From: an uncultured Eubacteriales bacterium
GTDB taxonomy: Bacteria; Bacillota; Clostridia; Oscillospirales; Butyricicoccaceae
Direction: 5' to 3'
DNA length: 64,000 bases
Assembly (NCBI GenBank): GCA_934395135.1
Contig: CAKRRK010000004.1
Location: 1 to 64,000 of the forward strand
Below the pieces are notes generated by a model. The model ran no database searches and was not told where the DNA came from. It saw nothing but the letters and a program-made list of their open reading frames with translations. Shown here piece after piece: positions 26,188 through 34,331 of the stretch (positions are counted from its first letter, which is position 1; each line of letters begins with the position of its first letter). The translations under genes were made by a program, and so were the position numbers.

Positions 26188-27777
26188 ATGTATCAGGCGT
26201 TGTATCGGAAATGGCGGCCGCTGGTTTTTTCGGATGTAGTGGGGCAAAAACATATTACGGATACGCTGCGAAATCAACTGATTTCCGGCAAGCTTTCTCA
26301 TGCCTATCTGTTCACCGGCACCCGCGGAACGGGAAAGACCACATGTGCCAAGATTTTAGCCCGGGCGGTGAATTGTGAACAATTGACGCCTACCGGGGAT
26401 CCATGCAATCAATGCCCTTCCTGCCGCGGCATTTTGGACGGCAGCATTTTGGACGTGGTAGAGATTGATGCAGCGTCCAATAACGGCGTGGATAATATCC
26501 GGGATATTCGAGACGAGACAAGATATACGCCGGCGAATGTAAAAAAGCGGGTGTATATCATCGACGAAGTCCATATGCTGTCCCAGGGCGCGTTTAACGC
26601 ACTGTTGAAAACTTTGGAGGAGCCGCCGGCACATGTACTGTTTGTGCTGGCGACAACGGAACTGCATAAGGTTCCGGCAACCATTTTATCCCGCTGCCAG
26701 CGGTTTGATTTTCGGCGGATTGCCGACCAGGACTTGGTGGGGCGTCTGTGGGAGGTGGCGGAAAAAGAATCCATTGCAATGACGGAAGGCGGCGCACGGG
26801 CGGTTGCCCGGCTGGCAGATGGCTCCATGCGGGACGCGTTGTCCATTTTGGACCGGGTGTACAGCGGCAGCGGCGAGGTGATTGACGAGGCCAGGGTGGC
26901 AGCGCAGGTGGGAATTCTGGAGGATGACGACGCGGCGCGGCTGTTGCAGGGAGTAATAGACCATGCGTATGCCTCCAGCATAGAAATCCTGGACGAATGT
27001 TACCGCGGCGGAAAGGATTTGAGCGGCGTATTTACACAGCTGCTGGAATTGATACGGGACGTTTTGCTGTATAAAACCGCCGGCGAGGCGATGACGCCCG
27101 CAACCTCCAACAGCATAGAGCGCATTGCTTCGCTGGGGGAAGGAATATCGCCTTCCCGGCTCATTGCCTATTCCGATGCCATCCAGCAAAGCCTTTTGCG
27201 GATGGCAAAGGCACAGAATAAAAAGGTGGAAGCGGAAGTTTGCATGATCCGTCTGTGTCGGCTGTCAGGCGAGCATCTGAACGACCTTGCCGGAAGGGTT
27301 GAGGAATTGGAAGCGCGATTGCGGCAGGGTGCGGTGGTGTCCGCCGGGAAACCGGAGGTCGCGGAGCATCCCGGAAAGAAGCCGGCGAAAAAAGCGCTGG
27401 GACAAACTGCGGAGAGTAAAAACGATGCGCCGCAGAAGGAAGCGGCCCCCCAGCCTGTCTCGGTTGAGTCGGTGAATTGGGAAGAAATCCTCCGGGCGCT
27501 GCCGGATACGGTGAATATCGCGGTGCGTACCAATCTGAGAGTGTCGTCCGGCGCCGTGCTTCGGGACGGAAAGCTGGTAGTGCTGGCGCAGGATCCGGTA
27601 ACCTATATGCTGACAAAACCGCAGGAGGTCAAAGACGCCATTGCCGCCGCCGCCAGGAAAGTGCTGGGACGGACGGTTATGGTGGAAGTAAAGGAACAGC
27701 AGGAAGATCAAAAAAGCGCAATTGATGCGGTGCTGGATAAGGCGCAGAAACTTCAAATAAAAACAACCAAATTTTAA
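26188..27777 (+). CDS. dnaX: DNA polymerase III subunit gamma/tau
   Basis: The 529-residue clamp-loader ATPase loads the beta clamp at replication forks. It begins MYQALYRKWRP, the family start. It carries Walker A GTRGTGKTT, a four-Cys zinc module from CEQLTPTGDPCNQCPSC, Walker B YIIDEVHMLS and the sensor/Arg-finger region ILSRCQRFDFRR. The C-terminal third is a variable linker and tau-specific region. The ATG at 26188 is preceded by GGGGGAGG at 11 nt. A TTG three bases upstream is an alternative start. No programmed frameshift site was obvious. It leads a dnaX-ybaB-recR operon. Confidence 0.96.
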   Translation: MYQALYRKWRPLVFSDVVGQKHITDTLRNQLISGKLSHAYLFTGTRGTGKTTCAKILARAVNCEQLTPTGDPCNQCPSCRGILDGSILDVVEIDAASNNGVDNIRDIRDETRYTPANVKKRVYIIDEVHMLSQGAFNALLKTLEEPPAHVLFVLATTELHKVPATILSRCQRFDFRRIADQDLVGRLWEVAEKESIAMTEGGARAVARLADGSMRDALSILDRVYSGSGEVIDEARVAAQVGILEDDDAARLLQGVIDHAYASSIEILDECYRGGKDLSGVFTQLLELIRDVLLYKTAGEAMTPATSNSIERIASLGEGISPSRLIAYSDAIQQSLLRMAKAQNKKVEAEVCMIRLCRLSGEHLNDLAGRVEELEARLRQGAVVSAGKPEVAEHPGKKPAKKALGQTAESKNDAPQKEAAPQPVSVESVNWEEILRALPDTVNIAVRTNLRVSSGAVLRDGKLVVLAQDPVTYMLTKPQEVKDAIAAAARKVLGRTVMVEVKEQQEDQKSAIDAVLDKAQKLQIKTTKF

Positions 27778-27798
27778 GTGTGTTTAGGAGGAAAAACA

Positions 27799-28155
27799 AT
27801 GGCGAAAGGAAGAGGCGGATTTTCCGGAATGGGCGGCATGAATATGCAGGCTATGATGAAACAGGCGCAAAAGATGCAGGCGGATATGCTGAAAGCACAG
27901 GAAGAACTTGCCAATCGGGAGTATGAAGCGGCAGCTGGCGGCGGCGCTGTAGTGGCAAAGGTAAAGGGCAACCATGAACTGGTCTCTTTGGCCATTCAGC
28001 CGGAAGTAGTAGATCCGAACGATGTGGAAATGCTGCAGGATTTGATTCTTGCGGCGGTCAATGAGGCGCTGCGTACAGCAGAAGCTTCATCTGCGGAACA
28101 AATGAAGAAAGCTACCGGCGGCATGAACATTCCGGGTATGCCGGGATTGCTTTAA
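27799..28155 (+). CDS. ybaB: YbaB/EbfC family nucleoid-associated protein
   Basis: The 118-residue DNA-binding protein usually forms dimers that coat DNA and is encoded between dnaX and recR in most bacteria, as here. A Gly/Met-rich N-terminus is followed by a helix [19 protein letters not shown] and the core [21 protein letters not shown]. The Met/Gly-rich tail is also typical. The ATG at 27799 has TAGGAGG 7 nt upstream. The spacing is 21 bp after dnaX and 13 bp before recR. Confidence 0.95.
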   Translation: MAKGRGGFSGMGGMNMQAMMKQAQKMQADMLKAQEELANREYEAAAGGGAVVAKVKGNHELVSLAIQPEVVDPNDVEMLQDLILAAVNEALRTAEASSAEQMKKATGGMNIPGMPGLL

Positions 28156-28168
28156 GTCGGAACGGCCT

Positions 28169-28768
28169 ATGGATTCATTTTCACCGTCCGTTGAAAAACT
28201 CATCAATGCCTTTGCAAAACTGCCGGGCATCGGACGAAAAACAGCCCAACGCCTGGCGTTTTATGTGCTCAATCTGCCGGCGGCGGAAGCGGAACAGTTC
28301 GCAAACGCGATTTTGGACGCAAAAAAGACCGTTACGTTCTGCAAAACGTGCCAGAATCTTGCCGATACCGATCTTTGCAGCATTTGCGGAAGCCCGGTGC
28401 GGGACCGGTCGGTTATCTGTGTGGTGACCAGTCCAAAGGATGTGGCGCAGTTTGAAAAGACCAGAGAATACAACGGACTTTATCATGTGCTCCATGGAAC
28501 AATTTCCCCGCTGAACAACGTAGGGCCGGATGATATTAAGATACGGGAACTTCTGGAACGTCTCACCGACGACAAGATCCGGGAAGTGATTATTGCCACC
28601 AATCCCGATACAGAGGGTGAAGCCACCGCTATGTATCTGTCCCGGCTCATCAAGCCTTTTGGCATAAAAGTAACCCGGCTGGCTTATGGAATCCCGGTTG
28701 GCAGCAACCTGGAATATGTGGATGAAGTTACTTTGATGCGGGCATTGGAAGGCAGACGAGAGCTATAA
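28169..28768 (+). CDS. recR: Recombination mediator protein RecR
   Basis: The 199-residue protein works with RecO/RecF to load RecA at gaps. It shows the N-terminal helix-hairpin-helix [15 protein letters not shown] and a four-Cys zinc finger (CKTCQNL...LCSIC). A Toprim domain from [16 protein letters not shown] and the conserved C-terminal [24 protein letters not shown] complete it. The length is standard. It is the third gene of the dnaX operon. Confidence 0.97.
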   Translation: MDSFSPSVEKLINAFAKLPGIGRKTAQRLAFYVLNLPAAEAEQFANAILDAKKTVTFCKTCQNLADTDLCSICGSPVRDRSVICVVTSPKDVAQFEKTREYNGLYHVLHGTISPLNNVGPDDIKIRELLERLTDDKIREVIIATNPDTEGEATAMYLSRLIKPFGIKVTRLAYGIPVGSNLEYVDEVTLMRALEGRREL

Positions 28769-28846
28769 AAGACAATTCATGTGCATCCTGACGAAAACAA
28801 ACTGGGATTCTTGTTATATTTTGCATATGTTTTTTCGTACCAATCA

Positions 28847-28884
28847 TTGACAAATCACGGTTTATGCCATATCATATATGATAT
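28847..28884 (+). promoter_or_regulatory. Promoter with overlapping 16-bp palindrome upstream of hbd
   Basis: TTGACA (28847-28852) is separated by 17 bp from TATCAT (28870-28875). The perfect palindrome ATATCATATATGATAT (28869-28884) covers the -10. A shorter TATCATGATA palindrome lies about 20 bp further down. A repressor operator is likely. Confidence 0.6.
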
Positions 28885-29047
28885 AAAGTAACCAATATTA
28901 TCATGATATCACAGAGAGTTGTTCATCTTATGTTCAACAAATGCCTGAAGGCGGAAAGGGATTTTCGCCAGGACAGGGAAATCCGGGATAGTATGTTGTG
29001 ATAGGTTAAAAGTTATCGGCAGTGAAACCATGAGTGGAGGTAAAAGT

Positions 29048-29887
29048 ATGAAAGTAGCAGTAATTGGTTCCGGCACAATGGGCATGGGCATTGCCCGGGC
29101 ATTTGCCCAGGTAGAGGGCTATGAGGTTGCGCTGTGCACCGTGACAGGAAAAGGTTTGGATGCGAAGCGGGCAAAGTTTATGAAGCCGCTGGAAAAACTG
29201 GTGGCAAAGGGAAAGCTTACCCAGGAAGCGATGGACGCTATTATGGCAAGAGTTACCTTTGCGGCGGTAGACGGCGCTGCGGAAAGCGATCTTGTCATTG
29301 AATGTGTGCTGGAAGATATGGAGACCAAAAAAGACCTGTTTGAAAAACTGGATGCAGTTTGCAAGGCGGACGCTATTTTTGCAACCAATACTTCCTCGCT
29401 GTCCATCACAGAAATTGATAACAGCATCAAACGGGAACTGATCGGAATGCACTTTTTTAATCCGGCAGACCGTATGAAGCTGGTGGAAGTGATCCCCGGC
29501 ATTAATACGCCCAAGGAACTGGTGGATAAAGTGTGCAAGATTTCGGAGGAAATCGGAAAAACACCGGTTATCGTGAACGAAGGTCCGGGCTTTGTTGTAA
29601 ACCGTATCCTGATCCCGATGATCAACGAGGCAGTCAGCATTTATGCGGAAGGCATTGCCACAGTGGAAGGCATTGACACGGCAATGAAGCTTGGTGCGAA
29701 CCATCCGATGGGTCCCCTGGCGCTGGGAGACTTGGTTGGACTTGACGTTTGTCTTGCAATTATGGAAGTGCTCTATTCCGAAACCGGCGATCCGAAGTAT
29801 CGTCCGCATCCGCTGATGAAGAAAATGGTGCGCGGCGGCCTGCTTGGTATCAAGAGCGGCAAGGGATTCTATGACTATACCAAGTAA
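29048..29887 (+). CDS. hbd: 3-hydroxyacyl-CoA (3-hydroxybutyryl-CoA) dehydrogenase
   Basis: The 279-residue NAD(P)-dependent enzyme interconverts acetoacetyl-CoA and 3-hydroxybutyryl-CoA, as in the butyrate pathway of Clostridia. The N-terminal Rossmann motif [12 protein letters not shown] is followed by [13 protein letters not shown]. The catalytic His lies in [16 protein letters not shown], and the C-terminal dimerisation domain contains [17 protein letters not shown]. The start at 29048 has GGAGG 7 nt upstream. Another in-frame ATG six codons earlier would place that site inside the gene. It is monocistronic, away from crotonase or thiolase genes. Confidence 0.94.
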   Translation: MKVAVIGSGTMGMGIARAFAQVEGYEVALCTVTGKGLDAKRAKFMKPLEKLVAKGKLTQEAMDAIMARVTFAAVDGAAESDLVIECVLEDMETKKDLFEKLDAVCKADAIFATNTSSLSITEIDNSIKRELIGMHFFNPADRMKLVEVIPGINTPKELVDKVCKISEEIGKTPVIVNEGPGFVVNRILIPMINEAVSIYAEGIATVEGIDTAMKLGANHPMGPLALGDLVGLDVCLAIMEVLYSETGDPKYRPHPLMKKMVRGGLLGIKSGKGFYDYTK

Positions 29888-29919
29888 ACGCGCTTTGTTA
29901 TAGCAAGCGTTACAATGCA

Positions 29920-29947
29920 GCCGACAGTCATTCGACTGTCGGCTTTT
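29920..29947 (+). terminator. Terminator of hbd
   Basis: The stem GCCGACAGTC/GACTGTCGGC has an ATTC loop followed by four Ts. Confidence 0.9.
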
Positions 29948-30080
29948 GTATGGCAGCTGTTTTGTGCTGCAGCAAGCCGCCACAGGGCGCGGCAGGAAGA
30001 AAAAACGGCAAACAGAGTTTTTTTGCAATTACCACTTGCGTTAACGCGGGAAATAAGATATAATAAAAAACGGTATTTTT

Positions 30081-30167
30081 GCCGGTGTGATGGAATTGGC
30101 AGACGTGCTGGACTCAAAATCCAGTGGTGGCGACACCGTACCGGTTCGACCCCGGTCACCGGCACCA
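30081..30167 (+). tRNA. tRNA-Leu (anticodon CAA)
   Basis: The 87-nt gene forms a cloverleaf with acceptor GCCGGTG/CACCGGC. The anticodon arm CTGGA/TCCAG encloses CT-CAA-AA, a long variable arm is present, and the T-arm contains GGTTCGA. CCA is encoded. The long variable arm and CAA anticodon identify a UUG-reading leucine tRNA. Its 3' end appears to be the attachment site of a small insertion. Confidence 0.97.
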
Positions 30168-30169
30168 AA
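30159..30169 (+). repeat. Left copy of an att-like direct repeat (tRNA-Leu 3' end)
   Basis: CCGGCACCAAA at the tRNA 3' end recurs identically at 32928-32938, bracketing an AT-rich accessory segment. Confidence 0.55.
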
Positions 30170-30226
30170 GCAATATAATCCGAACCAAATCTTCCTAATT
30201 GGAGATGGGTTCGGATTATTGCTTTT
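30168..30226 (+). terminator. Terminator-like hairpin after tRNA-Leu
   Basis: AGCAATA-ta-ATCCGAACC pairs with GGTTCGGATTATTGCT across a long loop and is followed by T-rich sequence. Confidence 0.7.
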
Positions 30227-30373
30227 CTTTGACCGTTACGAAACCACCCATTTCCGCAACGGGGTGCGGCATTTCAAGGTAGTAAATTCGGCAGAAGCCT
30301 AAATTGATGCGTAATCCGGGTGGCGGAAAGAATAGAGGGAAGAAAATAGGTAATCGATTCCAGGAGGTTAACT

Positions 30374-30982
30374 GTGCAAATTTCAGATAAGAAGAAGTAC
30401 TATGAACTTTCTGCTAAATTTTTGTTAGAGGAATTATTTGGGTATGATTTAGAGAAAAGCGAACACCCGGATTTTCATGACCGCACAAAAAGCATCGGAA
30501 TTGAAGTTACACAGGCTATGTCCAAACAAGAAGGTGAAATGATAGGATTTACAGAAGAAATTAAGGATAAAAAATTGGTGGATATTTCAGCTAATAAAAT
30601 AGAGAACTTCGAAAAATTAGGCGGAAAAATATTTGAACGGAATGGAGTTAAATGGATTTCTTTTGGAGATAATTTAGTTTCTATAGATCGGTTAATTGCT
30701 GCAATTAATCGAAAGCAAAAGAAACTATCTTCAAAGCATTTTACTATTTATCAAAGTAACCAACTATTTTTGTTTTCTGATAGAGCCCCTATTAAACGAA
30801 ATCATGTCGAAGCTATTGTAAAGGGACTGGCGCCCAATTCGACACAGGTCTCTTTTGATCTAATTCATATTTTGAGCATATCTTCACTATGGACTTTCTC
30901 TCCTGATTCGATTGAATCGATAATATACAGAAAAATCCCAAAAGAGATTCTGTATCAGATGAGTACAATGTTGGCCCAATAG
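30374..30982 (+). CDS. Hypothetical protein with possible PD-(D/E)XK-like nuclease core
   Basis: I do not recognise this 202-residue family. An early segment, EHPDFHDRTKSIGIEVTQAM (about residues 34-53), has the Asp and Glu-x-(T/K) spacing of PD-(D/E)XK nuclease folds, although the usual Lys is Thr here. The rest is mixed alpha/beta with basic stretches such as NRKQKKLSSKHF. No signal peptide or membrane helix is seen. It begins with GTG after AGGAGG. Codon use is clearly AT-rich compared with flanking genes, and it lies in the tRNA-Leu insertion beside an XRE repressor. A defence or stability function is possible but unproven. Confidence 0.7.
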   Translation: MQISDKKKYYELSAKFLLEELFGYDLEKSEHPDFHDRTKSIGIEVTQAMSKQEGEMIGFTEEIKDKKLVDISANKIENFEKLGGKIFERNGVKWISFGDNLVSIDRLIAAINRKQKKLSSKHFTIYQSNQLFLFSDRAPIKRNHVEAIVKGLAPNSTQVSFDLIHILSISSLWTFSPDSIESIIYRKIPKEILYQMSTMLAQ

Positions 30983-31022
30983 AAAAGGTGGCAGCCGTTA
31001 TTTTACGGTTGCCACCTTTTCT
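30981..31022. terminator. Bidirectional terminator in the island
   Basis: AGAAAAGGTGGCA-g-CCGT pairs with ACGG-t-TGCCACCTTTTCT around a T-rich loop. It overlaps the last codons of the minus-strand repressor gene. Confidence 0.85.
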
Positions 31023-31330
31023 ATTGCCCGAATAATTTCTTCGGTTAATTCAACATATGGCTCTGAAAAGCCGCTTAATGCTTTCTGGACAGGATCAGAT
31101 AGCTGTGCAAAAGAGGTTTTGCCCAAAAGCAGATAATCAGCAGACAAGTCAAACCGGGCGCAAATCTTGAAAAGAGTATCGGCAGACATTCCTTTTTTTC
31201 CATTTTCGATCTCTGCGAGGAACTGCGGCGAAATGCCGACCTGTTCCGCAAACTGTTCTCTTGTCAATTCCATTTGTGAGCGAATTCGCCTCAGTCGCTT
31301 GCCGACTTGCTCTAAAGATAATCCTTTCAC
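30998..31330 (-). CDS. XRE-family transcriptional regulator
   Basis: The 110-residue protein has a Cro/cI-type helix-turn-helix at about residues 8-62. The recognition region is LTREQFAEQVGISPQFLAEIENGKKG. A short C-terminal helical region may dimerise. The start is GTG at 31330, preceded by GGAGGTGAGG. Longer upstream reading frames would need to cross the promoter. It diverges from the SHOCT membrane-protein gene, and the palindromes in the gap suggest it represses both genes. Confidence 0.9.
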   Translation of the reverse strand: MKGLSLEQVGKRLRRIRSQMELTREQFAEQVGISPQFLAEIENGKKGMSADTLFKICARFDLSADYLLLGKTSFAQLSDPVQKALSGFSEPYVELTEEIIRAIEKVATVK

Positions 31331-31362
31331 CGCCTCACCTCCAAACAATAGTATTATAACTA

Positions 31363-31415
31363 TTGCTTTCAGCGTATTAAATAAGCTATAATATATATAA
31401 TACGCTATTAGCGTA
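31363..31415. promoter_or_regulatory. Divergent promoter region with XRE operator candidates
   Basis: A plus-strand promoter TTGCTT (31363-31368), 18 bp, TATAAT (31387-31392) contains AGCGTATTA at 31371. An inverted copy TAATACGCT is at 31398, and a 15-bp palindrome TACGCTA-t-TAGCGTA spans 31401-31415. The repeated half-site GCGTAWT fits binding by the adjacent XRE protein. Confidence 0.6.
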
Positions 31416-31444
31416 AAATATACTATAATTATAGGAGTGGTTGG

Positions 31445-32743
31445 ATGCTGTACGAATTTAAGGGTTACGATGGCCAAATCGAATTGTACGAAAATAAAAT
31501 TGTGATTAAACGGCAAGGATTTGCTCGCTTAACAAGAGGCTTCTCTTTAGGGGACAAAGAAATCTATCTAAAAAGCATAAGTGGTATACAAGTGAAGAAG
31601 CCTGGCATGCAGGCCGGATATATCCAATTTATTTTCCCCGGATCGAAAGAGAGCAAAGGAGCTGGCATCATGAAGGCTGCAACAGACGAAAACGCCGTAA
31701 TGTTTCAAGGAGGTCAGCCAAAATATCAAGAGGCATTGAAGCTGAAGATGTTGATTGAGGGGCTGATTCAGCAATCATCGGGAGGACAGACATTTTCTGA
31801 AGCTGACGAATTAGCAAAATTCAAAGGTCTGTTAGATGCTGGTGCGATTACCGAAAATGAATATCTCAATGCAAAAAAGAAACTATTAGGTGACGGTAAT
31901 GTACTTTTGGCGGACAAACCTATAAACAGGAATACATATACCCCTTTGTCTCCCATGGGACAACAATCATATAGCCATCCCAATAATGGGGGTTCATCGA
32001 AAAGCGGTTTGCGCAAAAGCATGAAGGTCTGGATGATTGCCTGTTTGATATTTGCTGGCTTATCTGTGCTGACGGGAGCAATAGCCCAAATCCCCGCTAT
32101 GGGAATCAGTATGTTTTGCTTCTTTGGTGTATTGGCTGCCATGTTTTTTGTGCTTGCCAAATCTCTCAAAGGGAATCCATTTATTCTGGGGAAAGATAGC
32201 GGTATGAAGAAAGCTGTCTTTGTCCCGCTCTGTATCCTTGCAGCCTTTCTCATTTTTGGAATTACGGCAGGGGCAAGTAGCAGTTCACCCGCCTCACAAG
32301 ATGAGAAGGAAAGTATAGTCGAGAAAACCGAACAATCTGATGCAGATTCCGAGAATACTCTACCAGTAATGACGGCTACGCTTTCGGACGTACAGGAATG
32401 GTATGAAGCCCAAATGCCGAGCGTAAGTCAGTTACTGATTGAATATGTACAATCAGTAAAGGGACTTTCTAACATGAATATTACTGAAAGTACCTTCCGC
32501 TTTGGGGAAGATTCTGGGTGGTATGATTGTCACTACACATTATATTTCACTTGCAAAGTCGATGGAGTTGCTTGCACAGGTGAAGCCAGAGGATTTTTGA
32601 AATATCAAGACACCACTCTAAATTGGTTCCATTTTGAAATCTTCCGAGATGCTGATTGGGTAACAATCGTTGAACATTATGATGACAGTTACGACCAAAT
32701 CATTGAGGACTATTACAAGGAATTAGAAGCACAGTACAGTTAA
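31445..32743 (+). CDS. SHOCT-domain membrane protein with N-terminal PH-like domain
   Basis: The 432-residue protein starts with a beta-rich domain (about 1-105) resembling the PH-like/DUF4429 modules found before SHOCT domains. A short helical SHOCT motif follows (ADELAKFKGLLDAGAITENEYLNAKKKLL, about 120-148). Three membrane helices lie near 193-213, 220-240 and 257-276. The C-terminal 150 residues are extracytoplasmic and acidic. The function is unknown. The gene is AT-rich and part of the tRNA-Leu insertion, divergent from the XRE repressor. An ATAGGAGTGG site precedes the ATG. Confidence 0.85.
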   Translation: MLYEFKGYDGQIELYENKIVIKRQGFARLTRGFSLGDKEIYLKSISGIQVKKPGMQAGYIQFIFPGSKESKGAGIMKAATDENAVMFQGGQPKYQEALKLKMLIEGLIQQSSGGQTFSEADELAKFKGLLDAGAITENEYLNAKKKLLGDGNVLLADKPINRNTYTPLSPMGQQSYSHPNNGGSSKSGLRKSMKVWMIACLIFAGLSVLTGAIAQIPAMGISMFCFFGVLAAMFFVLAKSLKGNPFILGKDSGMKKAVFVPLCILAAFLIFGITAGASSSSPASQDEKESIVEKTEQSDADSENTLPVMTATLSDVQEWYEAQMPSVSQLLIEYVQSVKGLSNMNITESTFRFGEDSGWYDCHYTLYFTCKVDGVACTGEARGFLKYQDTTLNWFHFEIFRDADWVTIVEHYDDSYDQIIEDYYKELEAQYS

Positions 32744-32803
32744 TATCTTAGCAAATAGCAAAAACAGCCGATACCGTCCCGCTCGGCCTTGCTGAATGGT
32801 AAT

Positions 32804-32842
32804 CAAGGCGGGCAAGCCCAAATGGTGCTTACCCGCCCTTTT
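32804..32842 (+). terminator. Terminator of the SHOCT gene
   Basis: AAGGCGGG-c-AAGC pairs with GCTT-a-CCCGCCCTT and is followed by a short T-run. Confidence 0.75.
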
Positions 32843-32927
32843 GAATTTTGGGAGAACGGGAACCGCTACTTCTGCATCCGCGTTCCCCTCTAAAACCTAA
32901 AAACAGGTTCGGATTTAGATTGTTCAA

Positions 32928-32938
32928 CCGGCACCAAA
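32928..32938 (+). repeat. Right copy of the att-like direct repeat
   Basis: CCGGCACCAAA matches the tRNA-Leu 3' end exactly and is immediately followed by a strong terminator, as expected for the original sequence downstream of a tRNA gene. Confidence 0.55.
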
Positions 32939-32970
32939 ACGGAGCAAGCGTTTATCGCCTGCTCCGTTTT
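32936..32970 (+). terminator. Orphan terminator, probably the original tRNA-Leu terminator
   Basis: The stem AAAACGGAGCA/TGCTCCGTTTT, with inner GCG/CGC pairs, ends in a T-run but has no gene directly upstream. This is explained if the tRNA was separated from it by an insertion. Confidence 0.8.
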
Positions 32971-33079
32971 CTATTGCAAGAGCAAGGCGCAGAGCATCAG
33001 CGACTTTGCTCCAATATGCATTTGCGATGCTGTCAAAATTCGCAGGAAAAGGGGCAGCAGTAGGAAAAGGAAAATTACA

Positions 33080-33108
33080 TTGCCCTGAGGATAGACATAT
33101 GATAAAAT
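33080..33108 (+). promoter_or_regulatory. Promoter of the small membrane protein/lgt operon
   Basis: TTGCCC (33080-33085) is separated by 17 bp from TAAAAT (33103-33108). Confidence 0.5.
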
Positions 33109-33153
33109 AAAAGAAAGCGCATAGTATAAAAAGATTGCGGAGGGATATGTGTT

Positions 33154-33453
33154 ATGGCAGTTGCTGCACTGGTATTAGGAATTTTGACAATTCTCTTTAT
33201 GTTTATTCCTTATGTGGGCTGGTTGGGAGTATTATTTGGCATTTTAGCGATTATTTTCGGCGCGTTAGGGAGAAAACAGCCGCATATGCGGGGAATGGCA
33301 ACGGCCGGCTTTGTATGCGGGATTGTGGGCACGGCGCTGGGGGCAATTGTGCTGATTGCCTGCGCTGCCTGCGTTGGCGCAGTGGGCACTGCCGCAGGGC
33401 TGGGGTTCGCCGACGTGGCAAATGACATGTATCGTGTGTCTGTCGGCAGTTGA
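33154..33453 (+). CDS. Small membrane protein (DUF4190-like)
   Basis: The 99-residue protein has two long hydrophobic segments (about residues 2-38 and 50-80) rich in Gly, Ala, Leu and Ile. They are separated by a short basic loop RKQPHMRG. The layout fits the DUF4190-type small membrane proteins of unknown function. It overlaps the start of the lgt gene and is likely cotranscribed with it. A GGAGGGATATG site precedes the ATG. Confidence 0.75.
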   Translation: MAVAALVLGILTILFMFIPYVGWLGVLFGILAIIFGALGRKQPHMRGMATAGFVCGIVGTALGAIVLIACAACVGAVGTAAGLGFADVANDMYRVSVGS

Positions 33454-34250
33454 GCCAGATGGCACCGGTTGCGCAGCTGCTGCAATATGGAATTTCTGCC
33501 TATGGGCTTTGCATTGTGCTGGGTGCCGGCCTTGCAGTACTGTATGCGGCCGCTTCCGGGCAGCGGCGGGGTCTATTGTGGGAAGATATTGCGGTTGTCG
33601 CCTTTTGCGGCATAGGATTTGGCTTTTTGGGCGCAAAACTGCTCTATTTGTTTACGGCGTTCTCACCAGCGCAGCTTTGGCTGCTTGTCCGCAGGGGAAC
33701 GTTTGACGTGGTACTGTCCGGTGGATTTGTATTTTACGGCGGCCTGTGTTTGGGTGTTTTGGGGTGTCTGTTGGGAGCGAAACTGACCAGGGCCGATCCG
33801 GGGGCGCTGGAGGATACCTTGGCCACGGCTTTGCCGCTGGCGCATGGCATGGGAAGAATCGGCTGTTTTTTTGCGGGCTGCTGCTATGGAATACCTACAA
33901 AATCGCCGGTGCATGTCCTGTACGAAACCGCAGCCGGCGGCGCACCGATTGGGATACCGCTGGCGCCGGTGCAGCTGATGGAGGCAGGGTTGCTGTTTGG
34001 CCTGTTCGGCCTCCTGGCAGTTTTTGGAGAAAAGATACCGCGGCGGGTGTTTCCGGTTTATTTGATGGCATATGCAGGCATTCGACTGGTGACGGAACGG
34101 TACCGGGGAGACGCTGTGCGGGGCATGCTGTATGGAGTATCCACTTCTACATGGATTAGCACAGCGGTCCTGCTGGCTGGCGTACTGTTGCTGCTGCATC
34201 GGATTCGGAATTGGAAAAACTGTATCCGGCAGGCAAAGAGCGGACACTGA
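33450..34250 (+). CDS. lgt: Prolipoprotein diacylglyceryl transferase
   Basis: Lgt attaches diacylglycerol from phosphatidylglycerol to the lipobox cysteine of prelipoproteins in the membrane. The 266-residue protein has about seven membrane helices. It shows family landmarks GGFVFYGGLCLG and HGMGRIGCFFAGCCYG, the Lgt signature, near residue 133. Three lipoproteins with textbook lipoboxes occur in this window. The start may be TTG at 33450, overlapping the preceding stop codon, or ATG at 33459. Neither has a strong ribosome-binding site, suggesting coupling to the preceding gene. Confidence 0.88.
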   Translation: MSQMAPVAQLLQYGISAYGLCIVLGAGLAVLYAAASGQRRGLLWEDIAVVAFCGIGFGFLGAKLLYLFTAFSPAQLWLLVRRGTFDVVLSGGFVFYGGLCLGVLGCLLGAKLTRADPGALEDTLATALPLAHGMGRIGCFFAGCCYGIPTKSPVHVLYETAAGGAPIGIPLAPVQLMEAGLLFGLFGLLAVFGEKIPRRVFPVYLMAYAGIRLVTERYRGDAVRGMLYGVSTSTWISTAVLLAGVLLLLHRIRNWKNCIRQAKSGH

Positions 34251-34331
34251 AAAGTTTACAATCTATCCATGCGATCTCCTTGGTTTTATGCTATACTAAA
34301 AACAGGCCAAGATGGACAGGAGGAATGTGTG

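Larger units (their letters stand above)
32744..33153. other. Intergenic region containing the right island boundary
   Basis: No gene is visible. It holds a terminator for the SHOCT gene (32804-32842), the second copy of the tRNA-end repeat (32928-32938), a tRNA-style terminator (32936-32970) and a promoter for the next gene (33080-33108). Confidence 0.6.

Noticed and set aside
28910..29010. A Rex operator controlling hbd
   Set aside because: TTGTT and AACAA half-sites occur, but the spacing and the inner bases do not fit the TTGTTAA-N4-TTAACAA pattern.
32880..32970. A second complete tRNA gene
   Set aside because: Only the last 11 bases match a tRNA end. No anticodon or D-arm can be folded upstream.
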